Source: Liolophura sinensis
Taxonomy: Eukaryota; Mollusca; Polyplacophora; Chitonida; Chitonidae
Length of the DNA stretch: 64,000 bases
Direction of reading: 5' to 3'
Assembly: GCF_032854445.1 (NCBI RefSeq)
Contig: NW_027018026.1
Location: forward strand, 49,368 to 113,367
The position numbers and the translations under genes are program-made. Below are positions 10,501 through 23,654 of this stretch, piece after piece. Position 1 is the first letter of the stretch; the number at the start of each line of letters is the position of its first letter. The notes under the pieces are model-generated. The model searched no databases and had not been told where the DNA came from. It worked only from the letters and a program-made list of their open reading frames with translations.

Positions 10501-13500
10501 TGGTTTTTCTACACGTAGATAAAGACATTGAGATTGTCTTGGACTTAGAAGTAAGACAATTGCTGGGTGAGTTTAAATGGGCCTTAGCCCAAAGAATTTG
10601 ACGTCTTCTGGGCTACCGAAGGGCACATAACTTATAGTCAAAAGTTGAATATAGTAATGACCAGTCGCGATTGTACAGAGTACAGTGTAGCCGATTTCAA
10701 TAACAAAAAGACCAGGCAAAAATGCAAAAGTGGAAAAAAACTGTTCCAGTGCTGCTGGTAAGAGGCTAATCAAACGTATTTTGTGACGAAAAATCGAATG
10801 GTGCAAACCGCGTTGCCTCTCCGACCAATACTTTTGGCTGTAGCGACAATTGAATGATCATTGATGTCATAATCTCATGCGCAGCAACGGCTCTTACTCC
10901 ATGGAAACCATGGATATTTGCAATTTTTCCACAGCTGCCGATCCCTGGCCCAATTCCGCATCTTTTGGCACCTTAAAAATGTGGGTCAGTGTTTAGTTGT
11001 ACTTTTTTACAGCAGACAATATCAAGTACCTTGTGTTTTTCACGTACAAATGGTCTGGTTTTTCTACACGTAGATAAAGACATTGAGATTGTCTTGGACT
11101 TAGAAGTAAGACAATTGCTGGGTGAGTTAAATGGGCTTGGCCCAAAGGATATCAGGTCTTCTGGGCTACCGAAGGGCACATAACTTATAGTCAAAAGTTG
11201 AATTAGTAATGACCAGTCGCGATTGTACAGAGGAAAGTGTAGCCGGTTTCAATTAACAAAAAGACCAGGTAAAATTGCAAAAGTGGAAAAACTGTTCCAG
11301 TGCTGCTGGTAAGAGGCTAATCCGACGTATCTTGTGACGAGAAATCGAATGGTGCAAACCGCGTTGCTCTCCGACCAATACTTTTGGCTGTTGTGACAAT
11401 TGAATGATCATTTATGTCATAATCACGTGCCCAGCAACGGGCTCTTACTCCATGGAAACCAGGGAAATTTGCAATTTGTCAACAGCTGCCGATGCCTGGC
11501 TCAATTCCGCATCTTTTGGCACCTTATTCATGTGGGTCTGTGGTCAGTTGTACTTTTTACAGCAGACTGTATCAAGTACCTTGTGTTTTTTTATGTACAA
11601 ATGGTCTGGTTTTTCTACACGTAGATAAAGATATTGAGATTGTCTTGGACTTGGAAGTAAGACAATTGCTGGGTGAGTTAAATGGGCTTAGCCCAAAGGA
11701 TTTCAGGTCTTCTGGGCTACCGAAGGGCACATAACTTATAGTCAAAAGTTGAATATAGTAATGACCAGTCGCGATTGTACAGAGTACAGTGTAGCCGATT
11801 TCAATTAACAAAAAGACCAGGCAAAAATGCAAAAGTGGAAAAACTGTTTCAGTGCTACTAGTAAGAGGCTAATCCGACGTATTTTGTGACGAGAAATCGA
11901 ATGGTGCAATCCGCGTTGCTCTCCGACCAATACTTTTGGCTGCAGCGACAATTGAATGATCATTTATGTCATAATCACGTGCGTAGCAACGGCTCTTACT
12001 CCATGGAAACCAGGGAAATTTGCAATTTTTCAACAGCTGCCGATACCTGGCTCAATTCCGAATCTTTTGGCACCTTACTGAAGTGGGTCAGTGTTCAGTT
12101 GTACTTTTTACAGCAGACTGTATCAAGTACCTTGTGTTTTTTATGTACAAATGGTGTGGTTTTTCTACACGTAGATAAAGACATTGAGATTGTCTTGCAC
12201 TTAGAAGTAAGACAATTGCTGGGTGAGTTAAATGGGCTTAGCCCAAAGATTTCAGGTCTTCTGGGCTACCGAAGGGCACATAACTTATAGTCAAAAGTTG
12301 AATATAGTAATGACCAGTCGCGATTGTACAGAGTACAGTGTAGCCGATTTCAATTAACAAAAAGACCAGGCAAAAATGCAAAAGTGGAAAAACTGTTCCA
12401 GTGCTGCTGGTAAGAGGCTAATCAAACGTATTTTGTGACGAAAATCGAATGGTGCAAACCGCGTTGCTCTCCGACCAATACTTTTGGCTGTAGCGACAAT
12501 TGAATGATCATTGATGTCATAATCTCATGCGCAGCAACGGCTCTTACTCCATGGAAACCATGGATATTTGCAATTTTTCCACAGCTGCCGATCCCTGGCC
12601 CAATTCCGCATCTTTTGGCACCTTAAAAATGTGGGTCAGTGTTTAGTTGTACTTTTTTACAGCAGACTGTATCAAGTACCTTGTGTTTTTCACGTACAAA
12701 TGGTCTGGTTTTTCTACACGTAGATAAAGACATTGAGATTGTCTTGGACTTAGAAGTAAGACAATTGCTGGGTGAGTTAAATGGGCTTGGCCCAAAGATA
12801 TCAGGTCTTCTGGGCTACCGAAGGGCACATAACTTATAGTCAAAAGTTGAATATAGTAATGACCAGTCGCGATTGTACAGAGGAAAGTGTAGCCGGTTTC
12901 AATTAACAAAAAGACCAGGTAAAATTGCAAAAGTGGAAAAACTGTTCCAGTGCTGCTGGTAAGAGGCTAATCCGACGTATCTTGTGACGAGAAATCGAAT
13001 GGTGCAAACCGCGTTGCTCTCCGACCAATACTTTTGGCTGTTGTGACAATTGAATGATCATTTATGTCATAATCACGTGCCCAGCAACGGCTCTTACTCC
13101 ATGGAAACCAGGGAAATTTGCAATTTGTCAACAGCTGCCGATGCCTGGCTCAATTCCGCATCTTTTGGCACCTTATTCATGTGGGTCTGTGGTCAGTTGT
13201 ACTTTTTACAGCAGACTGTATCAAGTACCTTGTGTTTTTTATGTACAAATGGTCTGGTTTTTCTACACGTAGATAAAGATATTGAGATTGTCTTGGACTT
13301 GGAAGTAAGACAATTGCTGGGTGAGTTAAATGGGCTTAGCCCAAAGATTTCAGGTCTTCTGGGCTACCGAAGGGCACATAACTTATAGTCAAAAGTTGAA
13401 TATAGTAATGACCAGTCGCGATTGTACAGAGTACAGTGTAGCCGATTTCAATTAACAAAAAAACCAGGCAAAAATGCAAAAGTGGAAAAACTGTTTCAGT

Positions 13501-14151
13501 GCTACTAGTAAGAGGCTAATCCGACGTATTTTGTGACGAGAAATCGAATGGTGCAATCCGCGTTGCTCTCCGACCAATACTTTTGGCTGCAGCGACAATT
13601 GAATGATCATTTATGTCATAATCACGTGCAGCAACGGCTCTTACTCCATGGAAACCAGGGAAATTTGCAATTTTTCAACAGCTGCCGATACCTGGCTCAA
13701 TTCCGAATCTTTTGGCACTTACTGAAGTGGGTCAGTGTTCAGTTGTACTTTTTACAGCAGACTGTATCAAGTACCTTGTGTTTTTTATGTACAAATGGTG
13801 TGGTTTTTCTACACGTAGATAAAGACATTGAGATTGTCTTGGACTTAGAAGTAAGACAATTGCTGGGTGAGTTAAATGGGCTTAGCCCAAAGATTTGACG
13901 TCTTCTGGGCTACCGAAGGGCACATAACTTATAGTCAAAAGTTGAATATAGTAATGACCAGTCGCCATTGTACAGAGTACAGTGTAGCCGATTTCAATTA
14001 ACAAAAAGACCAGCCAAAAATGCAAAAGTGGGAAAAACTGTTTCAGTGCTACTAGTAAGAGGCTAATCCGACGTATTTTGTGACGAGAAATCGAATGGTG
14101 CAATCCGCGTTGCTCTCCGACCCAATACTTTTGGCTGTTAGGGACAATTGA
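7549..14151. repeat. Fourfold A-B-C trimer expansion
   Basis: Anchors are A 7549, B 8097, C 8646, A 9194, B 9750, C 10300, A 10854, B 11404, C 11956, A 12504, B 13054 and C 13603. Trimer steps are 1645, 1660, 1650 and 1648 bp. Elsewhere in the window the ABC module occurs once or twice. C units followed by A here end in TCAAACG (9113, 10772 and 12423), a variant not seen at other C-to-A joins. That indicates local amplification from one ABC copy. Confidence 0.9.
11956..12503. repeat. Class C monomer with a foreign patch
   Basis: The ends are class C (GCTGCAGCGAC before the anchor, GCGTAGCAAC, TTCCGAATC). Between about 12198 and 12254 it has TTGCACTT and GATTTCAGG, where other C units have TTGGACTT and GATTTGACG. 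This fits a short conversion tract from another class. Confidence 0.65.
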
Positions 14152-14699
14152 ATGATCATTTATGTCATAATTACGTGCGTAGCAACGTCTCTTACTCCAT
14201 GGAAAACAGGGAAATTTGCAATTTTTCAACAGCTGCCGATGCCTGGCTCAATTCCGCATCTTTTGGCACCTTACTGAAGTGGGTCAGTGTCAGTTGGACT
14301 TTTACAGCAGACTGTATCAAGTACCTTGTGTTTTTCATGTACAAATGGTTGTGGTTTTTCTACACGTAGATAAAGACATTGAGATTGTCTTGCACTTAGA
14401 AGTAAGGCAATTCCTGGGTGAGTTAAATGGGCTTAGCCCAAAGATTTCAGGTCTTCTGGGCTACCGAAGGGCACATAACTTATAGTCAAATGTTGAATAT
14501 AGTAATGACCAGTAGCGATTGTACAGAGTACAGTGTAGCCGATTTCATTAACAAAAAGACCAGGCAAAAATGCAAAAGTGGGAAAAAACTGTTCCAGTGC
14601 TGCTGTTAAGAGGCTAATTCGACGTATTTTGTGACGAGAATCGAATGGTGCAAACCGCGTTGCTCTCCGACCAATACTTTTGGCTGTAGTGACAATTGA

Positions 14700-15387
14700 A
14701 TGATCATTGATGTCATAATCACGTGCCCAGCAACGGCTCTTACTCCATGGAAACCAGGGAAATTTGCAATTTTTCAACAGCTGCCGATACCTGGCTCAAT
14801 TCCGCATCTTTTGGCACCTTATAAATGTGGGTCAGTGTTTAGTTGTACTTTTTACAGCAGACTGTATCAAGTACCTTGTGTTTTTTATGTACAAATGGTG
14901 TGGTTTTTCTACACGTAGATAAAAACATTGAGATTGTCTTGGACTTAGAAGTAAGACAATTGCTGGGTGAGTTAAATGGGCTTGGACTTTTTACAGCAGA
15001 CTGTATCAAGTACCTTGTGTTTTTTATGTACAAATGGTCTGGTTTTTCTACACGTAGATAAAGACATTGAGATTGTCTTGCACTTAGAAGTAAGGCAATT
15101 GCTGGGTGAGTTAAATGGGCTTAGCCCAAAGATTTGACGTCTTCTGGGCTACCGAAGGGCACATAACTTATAGTCAAAAGGTGAATATAGCAATGACCAG
15201 TCGGGATTGTACAGAGTACAGTGTAGCCGATTTCAATTAACAAAAAGACCAGGCAAAAATGCAAAAGTGGAAAAACTGTTCCAGTGCTACTAGTAAGAAG
15301 CAAATCCGACGTATTTTGTGACGAGAAATCGAATGGTGCAATCCGCGTTGCTCTCCGACCAATACTTTTGGCTGTAGTGACAATTGA
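14700..15387. repeat. Class E monomer with 139-bp internal duplication
   Basis: Direct copies lie at 14847-14985 and 14986-15124. This is the main-array form: CATTGATGTC at the start, GATACCTGG, and AGCAATGACCAGTCGGG at the right end. Confidence 0.95.
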
Positions 15388-15879
15388 ATGATCATTTATG
15401 TCATAATCACGTGCCCAGCAACTTTTGCAATTCCGCATCTTTTGGCACCTTACTGAAGTGGGTCAGTGTTCAGTTGTACTTTTTACAGCAGACTGTATCA
15501 AGTACCTTGTGTTTTTCACGTACAAATGGTGTGGTTTTTCTACACGTTGATAAAGACATTGAGATTGTCTTGCACTTAGAAGTAAGGCAACTGCTGGGTG
15601 AGTTAAATGGGCTTAGCCCAAAGATTTCAGGTCTTCTGGGCTACCGAAGGGCACATAACTTATAGTCAAAAGTTGAATATAGTAATGACCAGTAGCGATT
15701 GTACAGAGTACAGTGTAGCCGATTTCAATTAACAAAAAGACCAGGCAAAAATGCAAAAGTGGAAAAACTGTTCCAGTGCTGCTGGTAAGAGGCTAATTCG
15801 ACGTATTTTGTGACGAGAAATCGAATGGTGCAAACCGCGTTGCTCTCCGACCAATACTTTTGGCTGTAGTGACAATTGA
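15388..15879. repeat. Class F monomer, 57-bp internal deletion
   Basis: The deletion junction CAGCAAC/TTTTGCAATT lies at 15422/15423. CACGTTGATAAAG and GGCAACTGCTGG are present. Confidence 0.93.
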
Positions 15880-18800
15880 ATGATCATTTATGTCATAATC
15901 ATGTGCCCAGCAACGGCTCTTACTCCATGGAAACCAGGGAAATTTGCAATTTTTCAACAGCTGCCGATGCCTGGCTCAATTCCGCATCTTTTGGCACCTT
16001 ACTGAAGTGGGTCAGTGTTCAGTTGTACTTTTTACAGCGGACTGTATCAAGTACCTTGTGTTTTTTATGTACAAATGGTGTGGTTTTTCTACACGTAGAT
16101 AAAGACATTGAGATTGTCTTGCACTTCGAAGTAAGGCAATTGCTGGGTGAGTTAAATGGGCTTAGCCCAAAGATTTCAGGTCTTCTGGGTTACCGAAGGG
16201 CACATAACTTATAGTCAAAAGTTGAATATAGTAATGACCAGTAGCGATTGTACAGAGTACAGTGTAGCCGATTTCAATTAACAAAAAGACCAGGCAAAAA
16301 TGCAAAAGTGGAAAAACTGTTCCAGTGCTGCTGGTAAGAGGCTAATTCGACGTATTTTGTGACGAGAAATCGAATGGTGCAAACCGCGTTGCTCTCCGAC
16401 CAATACTTTTGGCTGTAGTGACAATTGAATGATCATTTATGTCATAATTATGTGCCCAGCAACGGCTCTTACTCCATGGAAACCAGGGAAATTTGCAATT
16501 TTTCAACAGCTGCCGATGCCTGGCTCAATTCCGCATCTTTTGGCACCTTACTGAAGTGGGTCAGTGTTCAGTTGTACTTTTTACAGCGGACTGTATCAAG
16601 TACCTTGTGTTTTTTATGTACAAATGGTGTGGTTTTTCTACACGTAGATAAAGACATTGAGATTGTCTTGCACTTCGAAGTAAGGCAATTGCTGGGTGAG
16701 TTAAATGGGCTTAGCCCAAAGATTTCAGGTCTTCTGGGCTACCGAAGGGCACATAACTTATAGTCAAAAGTTGAATAAAGTAATGACCAGTCGCGATTGT
16801 ACAGAGTACAGTGTAGCCGATTTCAATTAACAAAAAGGCCAGGCAAAAATGCAAAAGTGGAAAAACTGTTCCAGTGCTGCTGGTAAGAGGCTAATCCGAC
16901 GTATTTTGTGACGACAAATCGAATGGTGCAAACCGCGTTGCTCTCCGACCAATACTTTTGGCTGTAGTGACAATTGAATGATCATTTATGTCATAATCAC
17001 GTGCACAGCAACGGCTCTTACTCCATGGAAACCGGGGAAATTTGCAATTTTTCAACAGCTGCCGATACCTGGCTCAATTCCGCATCTTTTGGCTCCTTAT
17101 TCATGTGGGTCTGTGGTCAGTTGTACTTTTAAAGCAGACTGTATCAAGTACCTTGTGTTTTTTATGTACAAATGGTGTTTTTTTTCTACACGTAGATAAA
17201 GACATTGAGATTGTCTTGCACTTAGAAGTAAGACAATGGCTGGGTGAGTTAAATGGGCTTAGCCCAAAGATTTGACGTCTTCTGGGCTACCGAAGGGCAC
17301 ATAACTTATAGTCAAAAGTTGAATATAGTAATGACCAGTAGCGATTGTACAGAGTACAGTGTAGCCGATTTCAATTAACAAAAAGACCAGGTAAAAATGC
17401 AAAAGTGGAAAAACTGTTCCAGTGCTGCTGTTAAGAGGGCTAATCGACGTATTTTGTGACGAGAAATCGAATGGTTCAAACCGCGTTGCTCTCCGACCAA
17501 TACTTTTGGCTGCAGTGACAATTCAATGATCATTTATGTCATAATCACGTGCCCAGCAACGGCTCTTACACCATGGAAACCAGGGAAATTTGCAATTTTT
17601 CAACAGCTGCCGATGCCTGGCTCAATTCCGCATCTTTTGGCACCTTACTGAAGTGGGTCAGTGTTCAGTTGTACTTTTTACAGCAGACTGTATCAAGTAC
17701 CTTGTGTTTTTCAGGTACAAATGGTCTGGTTTTTCTACACGTAGATAAAGACATTGAGATTGTCCTGGACTTAGAAGTAAGACAATGGCTGGGTGTGTTA
17801 AATGGGCCTTAGCCCAAAGATTTGACGTCTTCTTAGCTACCGAAGGGCACATAACTTATAGTCAAAAGTTGAATATAGTAATGACCAGTCGCGATTGTAC
17901 AGAGTACAGTGTAGCTGGTTTCAATTAACAAAAAGACCAGGCAAAAAATGCAAAAGTGGAAAAACTGTTCCAGTGCTACTAGTAAGAGGCTAATCCGACG
18001 TATTTTGTGACGAAAAATCGAATGGTGCAAACCGCGTTGCTCTCCGACCAATACTTTTGGCTGTAGCGACAATTGAATGATCATTGATGTCATAATCTCA
18101 TGCGCAGCAACGGCTCTTACTCCATGGAAACCATGGATATTTGCAATTTTTCCACAGCTGCCGATGCCTGGCCCAATTCCGCATCTTTTGGCACCTTAAA
18201 AATGTGGGTCAGTGTTTAGTTGTACTTTTTTACAGCAGACTGTATCAAGTACCTTGTGTTTTTCACGTACAAATGGTCTGGTTTTTCTACACGTAGATAA
18301 AGACATTGAGATTGTCTTGGACTTAGAAGTAAGACAATTGCTGGGTGAGTTAAATGGGCTTGGCCCAAAGATATCAGGTCTTCTGGGCTACCGAAGGGCA
18401 CATAACTTATAGTCAAAAGTTGAATATAGTAATGACCAGTCGCGATTGTACAGAGGAAAGTGTAGCCGGTTTCAATTAACAAAAAGACCAGGTAAATTGC
18501 AAAAGTGGAAAAACTGTTCCAGTGCTGCTGTAAGAGGCTAATCCGAAGTATCTTGTGACGAGAAATCGAATGGTGCAAACCGCGTTGCTCTCCGACCAAT
18601 ACTTTTGGCTGTTGTGACAATTGAATGATCATTTATGTCATAATCACGTGCCCAGCAACGGCTCTTACTCCATGGAAACCAGGGAAATTTGCAATTTGTC
18701 AACAGCTGCCGATGCCTGGCTCAATTCCCGCATCTTTTGGCACCTTATTCATGTGGGTCTGTGGTCAGTTGTACTTTTTACAGCAGACTGTATCAAGTAC

Positions 18801-20276
18801 CTTGTGTTTTTTATGTACAAATGGTCTGGTTTTTCTACACGTAGATAAACGATATTGAGATTGTCTTGGACTTGGAAGTAAGACAATTGCTGGGTGAGTT
18901 AAATATGCTTAGCCCAAAGATTTCAGGTCTTCTGGGCTACCGAAGGGCACATAACTTATAGTCAAAAGTTGAATATAGTAATGACCAGTCGCGATTGTAC
19001 AGAGTACAGTGTAGCCGATTTCAATTAACAAAAAGACAGGCAAAAAATGCAAAAGTGGAAAAACTGTTTCAGTGCTACTAGTAAGAGGCTAATCCGACGT
19101 ATTTTGTGACGAGAAATCGAATGGTGCAATCCGCGTTGCTCTCCGACCAATACTTTTGGCTGCAGCGACAATTGAATGATCATTTATGTCATAATCACGT
19201 GCGTAGCAACGGCTCTTACTCCATGGAAACCAGGGAAATTTGCAATTTTTCAACCAGCTGCCGGATACCCTGGCTCAATTCCGAATCTTTTGGCACCTTA
19301 CTGAAGTGGGTCAGTGTTCAGTTGTACTTTTTACAGCAAGACTGTATCAAGTACCTTGTGTTTTTTATGTACAAATGGTGTGGTTTTTCTACACGTAGAT
19401 AAAGACATTGAGATTGTCTTGGACGTAGAAGTAAGACAATTGCTGGGTGAGTTAAATGGGCTTAGCCAAAGATTTGACGTCTTCTGGGCTACCGAAGGGC
19501 AACATAACTTATAGTCAAAAGTTGAATATAGTAATGACCAGTCGCCATTGTACAGAGTACAGTGTAGCCGATTTCAATTACAAAAAGACCAGCCAAAAAA
19601 TGCAAAAGTGGAAAAACTGTTTCAGTGCTACTAGTAAGAGGCTAATCCGACGTATTTTGTGACGAGAAATCGAATGGTGCAATCCGCGTTGCTCTCCGAC
19701 CAATACTTTTGGCTGTAGGGACAATTGATGATCATTTATGTCATAATTACGTGCGTAGCAACGTCTCTTACTCCATGGAAACCAGGGAAATTTGCAATTT
19801 TTCAACAGCTGCCGATGCCTGCTCAATTCCGCATCTTTTGGCACCTTACTGAAGTGGGTCAGTGTTCAGTTGTACTTTTTACAGCAGACTGTATCAAGTA
19901 CCTTGTGTTTTTTCATGTACAAATGGTGTGGTTTTTCTACACGTAGATAAAGACATTGAGATTGTCTTGCACTTAGAAGTAAGGCAATTCCTGGGTGAGT
20001 TAAATGGGCTTAGCCCAAAGATTTCAGGTCTTCTGGGCTACCGAAGGGCACATAACTTATAGTCAAATGTTGAATATAGTAATGACCAGTAGCGATTGTA
20101 CAGAGTACAGTGTAGCCGATTTCAATTAACAAAAAGACCAGGCAAAAATGCAAAAGTGGAAAAACTGTTCCAGTGCTGCTGTTAAGAGGCTAATTCGACG
20201 TATTTTGTGACGAGAAATCGAATGGTGCAAACCGCGTTGCTCTCCGACCAATACTTTTGGCTGTAGTGACAATTGA

Positions 20277-20964
20277 ATGATCATTGATGTCATAATCACG
20301 TGCCCAGCAACGGCTCTTACTCCATGGAAACCAGGGAAATTTGCAATTTTTCAACAGCTGCCGATACCTGGCTCAATTCCGCATCTTTTGGCACCTTATA
20401 AATGTGGGTCAGTGTTTAGTTGTACTTTTTACAGCAGACTGTATCAAGTACCTTGTGTTTTTTATGTACAAATGGTGTGGTTTTTCTACACGTAGATAAA
20501 AACATTGAGATTGTCTTGGACTTAGAAGTAAGACAATTGCTGGGTGAGTTAAATGGGCTTGGACTTTTTACAGCAGACTGTATCAAGTACCTTGTGTTTT
20601 TTATGTACAAATGGTCTGGTTTTTCTACACGTAGATAAAGACATTGAGATTGTCTTGCACTTAGAAGTAAGGCAATTGCTGGGTGAGTTAAATGGGCTTA
20701 GCCCAAAGATTTGACGTCTTCTGGGCTACCGAAGGGCACATAACTTATAGTCAAAAGTTGAATATAGCAATGACCAGTCGGGATTGTACAGAGTACAGTG
20801 TAGCCGATTTCAATTAACAAAAAGACCTGGCAAAAATGCAAAAGTGGAAAAACTGTTCCAGTGCTACTAGTAAGAAGCAAATCCGACGTATTTTGTGACG
20901 AGAAATCGAATGGTGCAATCCGCGTTGCTCTCCGACCAATACTTTTGGCTGTTGTGACAATTGA
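20277..20964. repeat. Class E monomer with 139-bp internal duplication
   Basis: Direct copies lie at 20424-20562 and 20563-20701. It has the main-array form throughout. Confidence 0.95.
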
Positions 20965-21457
20965 ATGATCATTTATGTCATAATCACGTGCCCAGCAACT
21001 TTTGCAATTCCGCATCTTTTGGCACCTTACTGAAGTGGGTCAGTGTTCAGTTGTACTTTTTACAGCAGACTGTACCAAGTACCTTGTGTTTTTCACGTAC
21101 AAATGGTGTGGTTTTTCTACACGTTGATAAAGACATTGAGATTGTCTTGCACTTAGAAGTAAGGCAACTGCTGGGTGAGTTAAATGGGCTTAGCCCAAAG
21201 ATTTCAGGTCTTCTGGGCTACCGAAGGGCACATAACTTATAGTCAAAAGTTGAATATAGTAATGACCAGTAGCGATTGTACAGAGTACAGTGTAGCCGAT
21301 TTCAATTAACAAAAAGACCAGGCAAAAATGCAAAAGTGGAAAAAACTGTTCCAGTGCTGCTGGTAAGAGGCTAATTCGACGTATTTTGTGACGGGAAATC
21401 GAATGGTGCAAACCGCGTTGCTCTCCGACCAATACTTTTGGCTGTAGTGACAATTGA
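20965..21457. repeat. Class F monomer, 57-bp internal deletion
   Basis: The deletion junction lies at 20999/21000. The sequence before the anchor is GCTGTTGTGAC, as in the F unit at 31475 and unlike the other four F units. A private change gives CTGTACCAAG. Confidence 0.93.
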
Positions 21458-23654
21458 ATGATCATTTATGTCATAATCATGTGCCCAGCAACGGCTCTTA
21501 CTCCATGGAAACCAGGGAAATTTGCAATTTTTCAACAGCTGCCGATGCCTGGCTCAATTCCGCATCTTTTGGCACCTTACTGAAGTGGGTCAGTGTTCAG
21601 TTGTACTTTTTACAGCAGACTGTATCAAGTACCTTGTGTTTTTTTATGTACAAATGGTGTGGTTTTTCTACACGTAGATAAAGACATTGAGATTGTCTTG
21701 CACTTCGAAGTAAGGCAATTGCTGGGTGAGTTAAATGGGCTTAGCCCAAAGATTTGACGTCTTCTGGGTTACCGAAGGGCACATAACTTATAGTCAAAAG
21801 TTGAATATAGTAATGACCAGTAGCGATTGTACAGAGTACAGTGTAGCCGATTTCAATTAACAAAAAGACCAGGCAAAAATGCAAAAGTGGAAAAACTGTT
21901 CCAGTGCTGCTGGTAAGAGGCTAATTCGACGTATTTTGTGACGAGAAATCGAATGGTGCAAACCGCGTTGCTCTCCGACCAATACTTTTGGCTGTAGTGA
22001 CAATTGAATGATCATTTATGTCATAATCATGTGCCCAGCAACGGCTCTTACTCCATGGAAACCAGGGAAATTTGCAATTTTTCAACAGCTGCCGATGCCT
22101 GGCTCAATTCCGCATCTTTTGGCACCTTACTGAAGTGGGTCAGTGTTCAGTTGTACTTTTTACAGCGGACTGTATCAAGTACCTTGTGTTTTTTATGTAC
22201 AAATGGTGTGGTTTTTCTACACGTAGATAAAGACATTGAGATTGTCTTGCACTTCGAAGTAAGGCAATTGCTGGTGAGTTAAATGGGCTGAGCCCAAAGA
22301 TTTCAGGTCTTCTGGGCTACCGAAGGGCACATAACTTATAGTCAAAAGTTGAATAAAGTAATGACCAGTCGCGATTGTACAGAGTACAGTGTAGCCGATT
22401 TCAATTAACAAAAAGACCAGGCAAAAATGCAAAAGTGGAAAAACTGTTCCAGTGCTGCTGGTAAGAGGCTAATCCGACGTATTTTGTGACGACAAATCGA
22501 ATGGTGCAAACCGCGTTGCTCTCCGACCAATACTTTTGGCTGTAGTGACAATTGAATGATCATTTATGTCATAATCACGTGCACAGCAACGGCTCTTACT
22601 CCATGGAAACCGGGGAAATTTGCAATTTTTCAACAGCTGCTGATACCTGGCTCAATTCCGCATCTTTTGGCTCCTTATTCATGTGGGTCTGTGGTCAGTT
22701 GTACTTTTAAAGCAGACTGTATCAAGTACCTTGTGTTTTTTATGTACAAATGGTGTTTTTTTTTCTACACGTAGATAAAGACATTGAGATTGTCTTGCAC
22801 TTAGAAGTAAGACAATGGCTGGGTGAGTTAAATGGGCTTAGCCACAAAGATTTGACGTCTTCTGGGCTACCGAAGGGCACATAACTTATAGTCAAAAGTT
22901 GAATATAGTAATGACCAGTAGCGATTGTACAGAGTACAGTGTAGCCGATTTCAATCAACAAAAAGACCAGGTAAAAATGCAAAAGTGGAAAAACTGTTCC
23001 AGTGCTGCTGTTAAGAGGCTAATCCGACGTATTTTGTGACGAGAAATCGAATGGTTCAAACCGCGTTGCTCTCCGACCAATACTTTTGGCTGCAGTGACA
23101 ATTCAATGATCATTTATGTCATAATCACGTGCCCAGCAACGGCTCTTACACCATGGAAACCAGGGAAATTTGCAATTTTTCAACAGCTGCCGATGCCTGG
23201 CTCAATTCCGCATCTTTTGGCACCTTACTGAAGTGGGTCAGTGTTCAGTTGTACTTTTTACAGCAGACTGTATCAAGTACCTTGTGTTTTTCAGGTACAA
23301 ATGGTCAGGTTTTTCTACACGTAGATAAAGACATTGAGATTGTCCTGGACTTAGAAGTAAGACAATGGCTGGGTGTGTTAAATGGGCTTAGCCCAAAGAT
23401 TTGACGTCTTCTTGGCTACCGAAGGGCACATAACTTATAGTCAAAAGTTGAATATAGTAATGACCAGTCGCGATTGTACAGAGTACAGTGTAGCCGGTTT
23501 CAATTAACAAAAAGACCAGGCAAAAATGCAAAAGTGGAAAAACTGTTCCAGTGCTACTAGTAAGAGGCTAATCCGACGTATTTTGTGACGAGAAATCGAA
23601 TTGTGCAAACCGCGTTGCTCTCCGACCAATACTTTTGCCTGTAGTGACAATTGA

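Larger units (their letters stand above)
14152..18076. repeat. Main HOR, D-E-F-G1-G2-H-I module set
   Basis: Anchors are D 14152, E 14700, F 15388, G1 15880, G2 16429, H 16978 and I 17526. Classes J and K are absent. The I unit runs into class A through GACGAAAAATCG, the sequence that normally precedes A. Its TCTTAGCTACC variant near 17830 is shared only with the I unit at 28064. Confidence 0.88.
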
